Shown one piece after another: positions 30,301-38,300 of a stretch of 64,000 nt of DNA. Location: NCBI RefSeq assembly GCF_025947305.1, contig NZ_CP110009.1, positions 186,001 to 250,000 of the forward strand. The letters run 5' to 3'. Each line of letters begins with the position of its first letter. Positions within the stretch are counted from its first letter, which is position 1. A program made the translations under genes and the position numbers. Source of the DNA: Flavobacterium sp. N3904. GTDB taxonomy: Bacteria; Bacteroidota; Bacteroidia; Flavobacteriales; Flavobacteriaceae. The notes below the pieces were generated by a model that had not been told where the DNA came from, did not search any database, and worked only from the letters and a program-made list of their open reading frames with translations.

Positions 30301-31001
30301 ACATTCAGGCTGATATTGCAACCTATGGCAAAGTAATTGGTGGAGGACTTTCAATAGGAGCTATTGCTGGTAAACGAAAATATATGGATGCTCTAGATGG
30401 CGGCCATTGGCAGTATGGTGATGATTCTATTCCAGAAATAGGAGTTACCTACTTTGCTGGTACCTTTGTAAGACACCCATTGGCACTCGCTGCATCTAAA
30501 GCTTCCCTTATACATCTTAAAGAACAAGGACCAGCTTTACAAGAAAGACTAAATGAGATGACCAGTCGTTTAGCATCTGAATTAAACGACGAATTTAAGA
30601 AAAAAGATTTGCCGATGACAATCAATCATTTTGGTTCTTTGTGGAGACTCAAGTTCAATGAAGATGTCCTATATGGTGAGTTATTATTTACTTTACTTCG
30701 TGAAAACGGAATACATATCTGGGATGGTTTTCCTTGTTTTCTGACTGAAGCTTATAAAGAAGAAGATCTTACACAAATTATCAACACCTTCAAAAGATGC
30801 CTTGAGAAAATGGTTTCAGCTGGATTCTTTATAACTGATAAAACTGAATCTATACCATCAAAATCTAATGTAAATAATTTTTCTATTCTCAATAAACCAC
30901 CTGTGGATGGAGCTAAATTAGGTCGTGATAAAAATGGCAATCCAGCTTGGTTTGTTGCAGATTCAAATAAGAATGGTGAATATATCAAAATCAATTTATA
31001 A
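24360..31001 (+). CDS. Hybrid NRPS-PKS: A-PCP-KS-AT-ACP-aminotransferase
   Basis: The 2213-residue protein starts without a condensation domain, so it is a loading protein. Domains in order: adenylation (about 18-520; IIYTSGSTGKPKG, RIDQQVKVRGHRIE), PCP (Ser near 560 in FFEMGGTSLL), ketosynthase (about 619-1040; Cys in SIHSACSTS near 787, His in ETHGTATP and GHLTAAAG), acyltransferase (about 1140-1430; FPGQGSQF, GHSIGE, HAFH as in malonyl-type domains), ACP (LGLDSL near 1553) and a class III PLP aminotransferase (about 1720-2190; IFDEVITGFR, Lys in YGKVIGGG near 1990). There is no KR, DH or TE. An amino acid extended with malonate would give a beta-keto acyl chain, and the aminotransferase would turn the keto group into an amine, as in MycA-type synthetases. 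First gene of the cluster. Confidence 0.93.
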   Translation: MARSNNNNLDYTINGAKMAYPKSTLHGLFAEQVKTSPTSTALEFEDKQISYGELGKMINQMANYLWSQGLRPGQIVAVSLNRSPELITSLFAVLQCGASYIPIDTSYPDARLDLMIEDSNAAFYIGLNSKRNFSNKITSLPIAAILNALADLPIEPINLKVDSESAAYIIYTSGSTGKPKGVEVAHCNVINLIYSMGAAPGICATDKIFAVTTISFDAMVMEIYLPLLYGACVVLVDEETRRDGQLLLKKAVDDKITVMWGTPSIWQILLDSGWEKPLNIKALIGGEPVPIPLAHELLSRCRELWNIYGPTETTVCSFLTQISINDNPITIGKPIANTQVYLLDTEGMPVNHGEVGEIVIAGDGVSLGYLNRPELTNERFVPNPFQKESDKKMYLSGDLGKLLPNGHVQCLGRIDQQVKVRGHRIELGEIESVINNLPEIKRSTILISNHIGGEPSLVAYLQSVGKIQETNSIRHKLEEILPEFMVPKFFMWVNDFPITTNGKIDKNNLPLPEYVRPDSAPLLRKPTTKIEKEIVKIWSEQLQIPIIGIDDNFFEMGGTSLLTQRVVTILKKHFNLNISITNIYQYPTISTLCKFLEVTKKSNSTPDFSKPKLDRESRDVAIIGMAGRFPGAQSINKLWDVLKEGKETITFFKPEELDPTIPSSFRNDPLYVNARGIIPSANTFDAAFFGINPKLAEVMDPQQRLFLEIAWETLEQTGYLPKHYNGSIGVYAGAGTNTYYKKNILTNKEILDSVGYLQAETVNEKDYISSRTAYHLNLKGPTLSIHSACSTSLLTIAEAVKGIRNNQCDIALAGGSSVTAPIFSGHLYQEGSMLSPDGHCRSFDALGKGTVFSDGAGVVLLKSLDAAQKDGDKIYGIIKGIGITNDGGNKGSFTAPSTEGQAVAIMKAIQDAKVTPDSISYVETHGTATPMGDPIEIEGLKMAFGEQPKNGFCAIGSIKSNMGHLTAAAGVAGLIKTILAMNNKLIPPSLGFNSPNPAIDFENSPFFVNSTLRNWESDGPLRAGVSSFGVGGTNVHLVVEEYPIEPKISGPSRPLQLLLWSAKSENSLKGYETELGNFLKSTPDLPLADVAFSLNKTRDAFIHRSFLLSGNTVDASEELLYSKKSSIKNTVLKIAPSELVFLFPGQGSQFSQMGMNLYKNEKVYKEAIDKCAAFLLDELKLDIREILYPEIVTAETEAKLKNTRFTQPALFVTEYALSQLWLSWGINATAFCGHSIGEFVGAHLAGIFNLQDALHLIAIRGRLVSELPGGSMLSVKLSEDQLKDILPETLSIAAINSNALCVVAGEDDTVAEFAKSLEAKEIVNKLLFTSHAFHSTMMDPVLEIFETEVRKIHLNKPTLPIVSTVTGTWLKDDEAINPTYWSTHLRSTVRFANAADTLLKLEDPIFLEIGPGQTLSTLTKQQGVGKIIPAFTSLLSPKNQENEYNSLLNALGELWLRGIEPDWDAFYSHQKRQKVDLPSYVFDRKLCWIDPLSFEIQNSRPNVITAQNSISNLNENKPMRKTTLLSNISSIVSQTSGIDYPNDASSQSFLDLGLDSLTLTQLAIRLKKDFKLPITFRQLNEEFGSPSLLADYLDQNLPKEEYNNTVPTKTVSNIIATSSPITNTTPPIINNQNNTALGLIAQQLQLLGKQMELLQGNNILQPNHTIQETFQQSEPAIITKNTLQDLRTPEEIAEHQKPFGASPKIEKQANEMSHSQKEFLNELVESYTKKTGASKSYAQKYRSIMADPRVVSGFKPLTKEIVYPLVIEKSGGNRLWDLDGNVYIDALNGFGSCFFGHQPDFIKEAIHKQVDNGFEVGPQHPLAGEVCDLLCEFTKHERAALCNTGSEAILGAMRIARTVTGRSLIVAFSGSYHGIIDEVLVRGSKKLVTFPAASGIMPESVQNMLILEYGTEESLRIITERADELAAVLVEPVQSRRPEFQPKDFLNKLRELTSKSDIALIFDEVITGFRMHPGGIQALFNIQADIATYGKVIGGGLSIGAIAGKRKYMDALDGGHWQYGDDSIPEIGVTYFAGTFVRHPLALAASKASLIHLKEQGPALQERLNEMTSRLASELNDEFKKKDLPMTINHFGSLWRLKFNEDVLYGELLFTLLRENGIHIWDGFPCFLTEAYKEEDLTQIINTFKRCLEKMVSAGFFITDKTESIPSKSNVNNFSILNKPPVDGAKLGRDKNGNPAWFVADSNKNGEYIKINL

Positions 31002-31196
31002 ATTAAATTCTCAAGATAACCAATATAAATAGGTTGAATTTTTAGAAATAAAAGAATTAATTGAAGATTACAGTTTTGACCTTTATAAAATGAATTTTTT
31101 CTAACATAAAATATTTTTTTTCTGAAAGAATTCAATTTTAAATTAAATTTAATTAGCATAATAATTTTAACATGTTACTAATAAATTAAAAAAATT

Positions 31197-34100
31197 ATGA
31201 TTCGTAACATATCAGATTCAAAAAAATTAAAATTAAATAGTAGAGAGAATATGTCAAATGTTCAAGGGAATATGCTAGATGTTACTCCTAAATTTGATCC
31301 TTTTGCAGGCCCCGAATTAGAATACGTTGTTTATACAACAAAAGCCCAATCTGAAATTTGGACTGGTTGTTATTTTGGAGGAAATGATGCCGCAAGAGCC
31401 TACAATGAATCTATTTCAATGGAATTTATTGGTTCTTTGGATATCTATGTCATGAATCGTGCAATTCAAACCTTGGTCGACAGACATGAGGCACTTCGAG
31501 CTACTTTTAGCACCGATGGTGTTTACATGTCCATTTACAAACAACTTAATATAGAAGTTACCAATCTAGATCTCTCTAATTTAGACGAAATTCCCCAAAA
31601 AAAGGCTTTAAATCAGTATATCAATAACGATACTCATTTTATTTTTGATCTTGTTCACGGACCATTAATAAAAGTTGGTTTACTTAAACTTTCTGAAAAT
31701 AACCATACATTGATAATTACCTCACATCATATAATTTGTGATGGATGGTCGATTGGAATTATGCTACAAGATTTAGGTACAATTTATTCAGCCTATGTTG
31801 AAAATAAAACACTTGACATCACTGTACCGATACCATTCAGTACCTATGCAAATGAAGAACAAATGTTTTCAGAAAGTGATGAAAACAAAGAGATTGAAAA
31901 ATTTTGGTATGAAATTTATGAAAAATCCATACCTGTTGTAAATGTACCCACTGACAGTCCTAGACCATCACTTCGAACTTATAAAAGTCAAAGGTTGGAT
32001 TTCACATTAGATACAAATCTATTATCAGATTTAAAACAAACTGGATTAAGTGTTGGTTCAAGTTTAGTCAGTACATTGTTAACCAGTTTTGAACTGTTTT
32101 TATATCAATTAACGGGTCAGGAAGATATAGTAGTGGGACTTCCTTCTGCCGGTCAAGCTGCATTAGGAATGAACCATCTGATTGGACACTGTGTAAATTT
32201 ACTTCCGCTAAGAAGTAAACCAATTCCGAATATGAGTTTTAAAGACTATTTAAGACAACGAAAATCAGAACTATTTGATGCTTATGATCATCAGAAATTA
32301 AGTTTTGGTCATCTTTTGCAAAAGCTAAATATTGCACGTGATCCTTCTCGAATCCCTTTGGTGCCAATTGTATTCAATATTGATTTAGGTATGACTGATG
32401 GTGTTCAATTTTCTAATTTAACCTATAAATTAATAAGCATTCCTAGAGTTTATGAAACTTTTGAAATTTTCCTAAATGCCAGTGGTAATGAAAAAAGTCT
32501 TGTTTTTGAGTGGTCTTACAATGAGGCACTTTTCAAACCAGAAACCATCAAGAAAATGATGATGTCTTTTGAAAAAATATTGCAAAAAGTTGTTGAAGAC
32601 CCATCAAAAACTTTAGAACTAATTACGCATCAGGATTTTAGTAGTGATTACTCCGAAATAAACTCGACAACAACCATCTATCCTAATATTGCCCTTCATG
32701 ATTTAATTGCTTTACAAGCTCAGCAAACACCAAAAAATATAGCAATAGAGTTTCTTGACATTGAGATTTCATATGAAAATCTTCAAGATAAAATTAATCA
32801 AATGTCTCATTATTTGAAAACTCAAGGACTATCATCGGGTGATTTAATTGCAGTTTCAATGACACGATGCCCAGAACTAATAATTTCACTATTAGCTATT
32901 ATGCAATGCGGCGCGGCTTATCTTCCATTAGATCACGAATATCCTATATCTCGATTACAGTATATGATTGAAGACTCTGAAGCTAAATTTTTACTCACCA
33001 GTAAAACTTTATACAGATCGTTACCACAATTAAACAATACAATTATAATAGAAGATGCGATCGCATCATTAAATCAATATCCTGTCACAAAGTTACAAAC
33101 AAAAATAGATCCTGAGAATGTGGTATATTTACTTTACACATCTGGCTCTACTGGAAAACCCAAAGGGGTCTCTATTACTCATAAAAACTTAGTTAATCTT
33201 CTCTGTACGATAGCCATTGAACCAGGAATAAAGGAAACAGACAGACTTCTATCCATTACAACAATTTCCTTTGATATTGCTGGTTTAGAATTGTATTTAC
33301 CACTTACTAAAGGCGCAACATTAATCATTAGTAACCATGAAACTGCGAGAGATGGAAGACTCTTGCTGGAGATGCTTGAGAAGAAAAAAATATCATTACT
33401 TCAAGCCACACCTACTACTTATCAAATGCTTTTAGATGCGGGTTGGTCAAAACTATTGCCTTTGAAATTATTTTGCTGTGGAGAAGCATTGCCCATTAAT
33501 CTTGCAAAAGAACTTTTAAAAAGGTGCAATGAACTTTGGAATATGTATGGTCCGACCGAAACCACCATATATTCATCCAAAAAGCAAATTAAGTCAGATG
33601 AAACATTAATTACTATTGGTGTGCCTATTGCCAATACACAATTTTATATAATTAATGAACAAAATATGCTTCTGCCTTCAGGAAATGTGGGAGAAATAGC
33701 TATTGGAGGAGATGGAGTTGGAAAAGGCTATTGGAAAAGACCAGATCTTACTAGTGAAAAATTTATTACTACTAAATTTTCTAAGACAAAAAACGGTATA
33801 GTTTACCGTACAGGTGATTTAGGAATACTACTCCCTACTAATGAAATAGAATGTCTTGGACGTATAGACCAACAGGTTAAAATAAGAGGACATCGCATTG
33901 AGCCTGAAGAAATAGAACGAACGCTAATGTCTCTTGATGGTATAAAATTGGCTGTTGTGTTAGCTCATTCTGATGTACTAATTGCCCATATTGTTCCTAA
34001 TTCGGATATTATAGATATTAGTAATCAGATAAGTTTATGGCGCAATGTATTGGTATCACTATTACCAAAATATTTAATACCGCAAGATTTTCATATATTG

Positions 34101-35246
34101 GAAAAAATGCCAACTACTCTAAACGGCAAAATAGATCGTAACGAATTATTAAAATATAAATCTAATAATAACCCGGAATTTACTGCGCCTCGCACAAAAG
34201 CAGAAAAGATAATAGCAAACATATGGCAAGAAACACTAAATATAAGCTGTGTAGATGTTTTTAGTAACTTTTTTGAGATGGGCGGGCATTCAATCTTGGC
34301 AGTAAAAGTAATGATCAAAGTTGAGAAAGAAACTGGTAAACGAATTCCTCTATCTGAGTTATTTGAACATTCAACTGTTGAGAAATTTGCCCAATTATTA
34401 AATATTGATAGCGAAATTTATTCTGACTGTATAGTTCCTATAAAACCTAGTGGAAATAAGGTACCTCTTTTTATGATACATGGAGCAGGACTTAATATTT
34501 TAAATTTTGCTAATGTAATTAAATACTTTGATGAGGATCAACCGGTTTACGGAATTCAAGGTAATGGACCTAATGGTTTTGATAAATGGTATGAATCCAT
34601 AGAAGCTATGGCAAATCATTATGTAGATGAAATTATAAAAATAAATCCGAATGGTCCTTATGCTCTTTCAGGCTTTTCTTTTGGTGGTATTGTTGCTTTT
34701 GAGATGGCTCGCCAATTAAAAGCACAAGATAGAAAAGTAAGCATTATTGCATTATTAGACACCTATATTGATTCTTCCTATTATTATCCAACAATTCAGC
34801 AAAAATTACTAATAAGATATATCGATAAAACGCGAAGAAGATTGGATTTTCTAAAAGAAATGCTCGTTAGCTGGAAGGCTGTAAAAATGCGTATTAAAGG
34901 AAAAAAAGAGTTTTTGCTAAGACGTTATTTTGGGATAAAAGACTCAATGACTGAGCAAGAAGCAATAGCACATGAACAATTTGTAATAGCAAGTAGCATG
35001 GTTCAGAAAATAGTTGATAGATACCATCTTATACCCCAAGATTTTGAAGTGGATTTATTTCGTGCGAAAAATGATTCTCAATATAAATTAGACCCTACTC
35101 ACCTAGGATGGAAGAAGGCGGCATTAAGGGGTGTGCGTATTCATGATATTCCTGGTGAACATATAGACATTGTAGCGCCCCCTAATGATAAAGTACTGGC
35201 ACATATGCTTCAGGATATTATAGATAAAAAACATGCAAACATCTAA
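31197..35246 (+). CDS. Single-module NRPS, C-A-PCP-TE (copy 1)
   Basis: The 1349-residue protein has one module and its own release domain. The condensation domain (about 45-480) has HHIICDG at residues 176-182 and the AQSEIWTG start seen in domains that follow PKS modules. Adenylation (about 500-1000) has LLYTSGSTGKPKG and NGKIDR. PCP has its Ser near 1031 (FFEMGGHSIL). The type I thioesterase (about 1085-1349) has GFSFGG with the Ser near 1160 and a His in GEHIDIV near 1321. By hand alignment to GrsA the specificity positions read D-I-L-Q-F-C-M-I-Y-K; the Asp indicates an alpha-amino acid. The start could also be the ATG 18 codons later. It probably accepts the aminated chain from the preceding protein. 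Close paralog of the next gene. Confidence 0.93.
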   Translation: MIRNISDSKKLKLNSRENMSNVQGNMLDVTPKFDPFAGPELEYVVYTTKAQSEIWTGCYFGGNDAARAYNESISMEFIGSLDIYVMNRAIQTLVDRHEALRATFSTDGVYMSIYKQLNIEVTNLDLSNLDEIPQKKALNQYINNDTHFIFDLVHGPLIKVGLLKLSENNHTLIITSHHIICDGWSIGIMLQDLGTIYSAYVENKTLDITVPIPFSTYANEEQMFSESDENKEIEKFWYEIYEKSIPVVNVPTDSPRPSLRTYKSQRLDFTLDTNLLSDLKQTGLSVGSSLVSTLLTSFELFLYQLTGQEDIVVGLPSAGQAALGMNHLIGHCVNLLPLRSKPIPNMSFKDYLRQRKSELFDAYDHQKLSFGHLLQKLNIARDPSRIPLVPIVFNIDLGMTDGVQFSNLTYKLISIPRVYETFEIFLNASGNEKSLVFEWSYNEALFKPETIKKMMMSFEKILQKVVEDPSKTLELITHQDFSSDYSEINSTTTIYPNIALHDLIALQAQQTPKNIAIEFLDIEISYENLQDKINQMSHYLKTQGLSSGDLIAVSMTRCPELIISLLAIMQCGAAYLPLDHEYPISRLQYMIEDSEAKFLLTSKTLYRSLPQLNNTIIIEDAIASLNQYPVTKLQTKIDPENVVYLLYTSGSTGKPKGVSITHKNLVNLLCTIAIEPGIKETDRLLSITTISFDIAGLELYLPLTKGATLIISNHETARDGRLLLEMLEKKKISLLQATPTTYQMLLDAGWSKLLPLKLFCCGEALPINLAKELLKRCNELWNMYGPTETTIYSSKKQIKSDETLITIGVPIANTQFYIINEQNMLLPSGNVGEIAIGGDGVGKGYWKRPDLTSEKFITTKFSKTKNGIVYRTGDLGILLPTNEIECLGRIDQQVKIRGHRIEPEEIERTLMSLDGIKLAVVLAHSDVLIAHIVPNSDIIDISNQISLWRNVLVSLLPKYLIPQDFHILEKMPTTLNGKIDRNELLKYKSNNNPEFTAPRTKAEKIIANIWQETLNISCVDVFSNFFEMGGHSILAVKVMIKVEKETGKRIPLSELFEHSTVEKFAQLLNIDSEIYSDCIVPIKPSGNKVPLFMIHGAGLNILNFANVIKYFDEDQPVYGIQGNGPNGFDKWYESIEAMANHYVDEIIKINPNGPYALSGFSFGGIVAFEMARQLKAQDRKVSIIALLDTYIDSSYYYPTIQQKLLIRYIDKTRRRLDFLKEMLVSWKAVKMRIKGKKEFLLRRYFGIKDSMTEQEAIAHEQFVIASSMVQKIVDRYHLIPQDFEVDLFRAKNDSQYKLDPTHLGWKKAALRGVRIHDIPGEHIDIVAPPNDKVLAHMLQDIIDKKHANI

Positions 35247-35262
35247 GTTTTTATTTCTCTAA
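35233..35262 (+). pseudogene. Relic of the phosphopantetheinyl transferase start
   Basis: The last codons of NRPS copy 1 contain ATGCAAACATCTAAG in a shifted frame, encoding MQTSKFLFL then a stop. The real phosphopantetheinyl transferase begins ATGCAAACATCTAAT (MQTSNLFIS) at the identical place relative to NRPS copy 2, and both continue into TTTATTTC. This is what a tandem duplication of the synthetase including the first bases of the downstream gene would leave. Confidence 0.75.
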
Positions 35263-35313
35263 AGATATTGAGCATAAAAAACAATTGCATTTTTAAATAA
35301 TTTTAGACTAGTT

Positions 35314-38300
35314 ATGAAAAATCAAGCGCAAAATCAAATTCAATCCGATTCGATTTCTGTCGAAATTGAAATTGAAAACATTATACGTACAACAAATTCA
35401 CAATTAGAAATATGGACAGATTGTTTAATAGGAAGTAGCGATGCAAACAAAGCATATAATCTATCTTATTCTATTAAATTGAAAGGAGAATTGGTTCTAG
35501 AAGCACTACAACATGCCGTAAACACTTTAGTTTATCGTCATGAATGTTTGAGAGCTTCATTTAGTTCAGATGGCATCTATATGAATATATATAAAGCTTT
35601 TGAAATCAAAATATCTTACGATAACATTTCTCAGCTCACAGCGAATGAAAAGGAAAAGTCAAAAGAAATAATAGTTAATGAAGAAGTTAATCACCTTTTC
35701 GACCTAGTAAAAGCCCCTTTATTTAAAGTCAAGTTAATTAAAATTGATGATTTAGAAAATATCTTAATACTAACTCATCATCATATTGTCGGAGATGGTT
35801 TAAGTATCAATATAATATTAGAAGAACTCAGTGTACTTTATTCAGCATTTATTGAAAATACAGAACCAAAACTACCAAATCCAGAACGTTTTAGTGAATA
35901 TGCAAAAAAAGTAAATTCGCTAAAAGAAAGTAATGAATTTAAGCAAATAGAAGATTTTTGGCTCAATATTTATAAAGAATCAATCCCCATAATTGAATTA
36001 CCAGTAGATTATATAAGACCTTCTTTACGAACCTATAATAGCCAACAACTTGATTTTCCTATTGACATTAATCTTATAAATTCACTAAAACAGATTGGAA
36101 TTAGTGCAGGTTGCAGTTTAGCAACAATTTTACTTTCAGCATTCGAGGTGTTTTTATACAAACTCACAGGTCAAAATGATTTAGTAGTAGGCTTTCCTAC
36201 TTCGGGAAATTGGCGATACAATATGAGGCATATGATTGGAGATTGCGCAAACCTTCTTCCTTTACGAAGTACAATAAACGCAAACATTAGTTTCTTAGAG
36301 TACTTAAAACAAAGAAATCTGCAGTTATTAGATGCTTATGAAAATCATCAGGTTAGTTTTGGACATCTCCTTCAGAAGTTGGCAATTGCTCGAGACCCTG
36401 CCAGAGTTCCTATGGTACCTGTGACTTTAACAGTAGATCTAAATCGGGATATCGAAAGTGTGTTTTCTTTTATTGGACTTACTTATGAATTTAAAATTAA
36501 CCCTAGAAAATTCTCTGCCTTCGAAATCAAACTTCATGCTTATCGATCAAAAAATGGCCCCGTTTTTCAATGCTCTTATAATTCAACACTGTTCAAGGAA
36601 GAAACTATAAATCAAATGATGATTTCATTTGAAGAAACTATAAATAAGTTAATATCAAACGTAAACAGCCCATTAGCAGATCTGACAAAAGGTGATTATT
36701 TAGCAGATTACAAAACTCTAAATGACACTAAAACTCCATATCCTAATGTTTCATTATCGGAATTACTTAGTAAACAAGCAGAAAATTCACCTAACAATGT
36801 TGCGCTTGAATATAATAATACTAAAATATCATATCAAGATTTACATATTAAAGTAAATCAATTTGCACATTACTTAGAGGCACATGGGGTTCAATCCGGT
36901 GATTATATAGCAGTTTCATTTCCTCGAAGCCCTGAATTGGTATATGCCATTTTAGCCATTATCCAATGTGGAGCTGCATATCTACCCCTTGATCACAAAT
37001 ATCCAAGTAAGCGTATAGAATTTATGATGGAAGATTCTGAAGCTAAGTTTTTGATAACTAGCAAAGCATTGTCTTTATCATTACCAAAATGTTCCAATAC
37101 CATTTTAATAGATGATGCCATGGCATCATTACATCAATATCCTACAACAAAACTTCAAACGTATGTACATCCAGAAAATATAATATACCTTTTGTACACT
37201 TCTGGTTCAACTGGTAAACCAAAAGGGGCTAAAATATCTAATAAAAGTTTAGTTAATCTACTTTGTTCATTATCAAATGAACCAGGGATAAAGGAAACAG
37301 ACAGACTCCCATTTATCTCCACAATATCCTTTGACATAGCCAGTTGTGAATTATTTTTGCCTTTATTTAAAGGAGCCACTTTAGTCTTACCTAGCCCCGA
37401 AACATCAAGCGATGGCAGATTATTATATGAAATGCTTGTCAAAGAAAAAATATCAATAGTAGTAGCAACTCCAATTACTTACCAAATACTTATAGAAGCC
37501 GGATGGTCAAAAAAATTACCTTTAAAAATATTTTGTTGTGGTGAACCACTACCTCCTAAACTTGCTAAGGAACTTATAAAAAGATGTGATGAACTTTGGA
37601 ATTTGTACGGTCCCACAGAAGCAACGATTTTTTCTTCGGGTAAACATATAAAGACTGACGAAACATTAATTTCTATTGGAGGCCCTATTGCCAACATGCA
37701 ATATTATATAGTTGATGAGCACTTAAACCTACTGCCACCAAACACCGTTGGCGAAATTGCCATTGGAGGAGATGGTGTCGGAAAAGGATATTTAGGAAGA
37801 CCAGAATTAACCGCCGCAAAATTTATTCCGAATGTGTTTTCTAATAAAAAAGGTGACATATTGTATCTTTCAGGTGATTTAGGAAAACTGCTTCCCAGCA
37901 ATGAAATAATGTGTCTTGGACGTATAGATCATCAAGTTAAGGTAAGAGGCCATCGAATTGAAATTGGTGAAATTGAACATGCTTTAACGTCAATTGAAGG
38001 TATTAAATCGGCAATTGTCTTGGCGAAAGCCGATATCCTTATTGCTTATATTATCATAAATACTGAAATCACTAACGAACTTGATCAGATTCGATTATGG
38101 CGAAATGAATTGGCATCACAATTACCAACTTTCATGGTTCCGCATGTTTTTCATATTTTGGAAAAAATGCCTACTACCCTAAACGATAAAATAGATCGCA
38201 AAGCATTATTAGAATATAAATCCAATTCGGAAAGCAAACAAGATTATACTGCCCCTCGTACAAATGAAGAAAAATTAATAGCAGAAATTTGGCAAGTAAA

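Noticed and set aside
30752..31159. 135-codon minus-strand frame over the end of the hybrid NRPS-PKS gene
   Set aside because: It is mostly antisense to the aminotransferase coding end and shows no domain.
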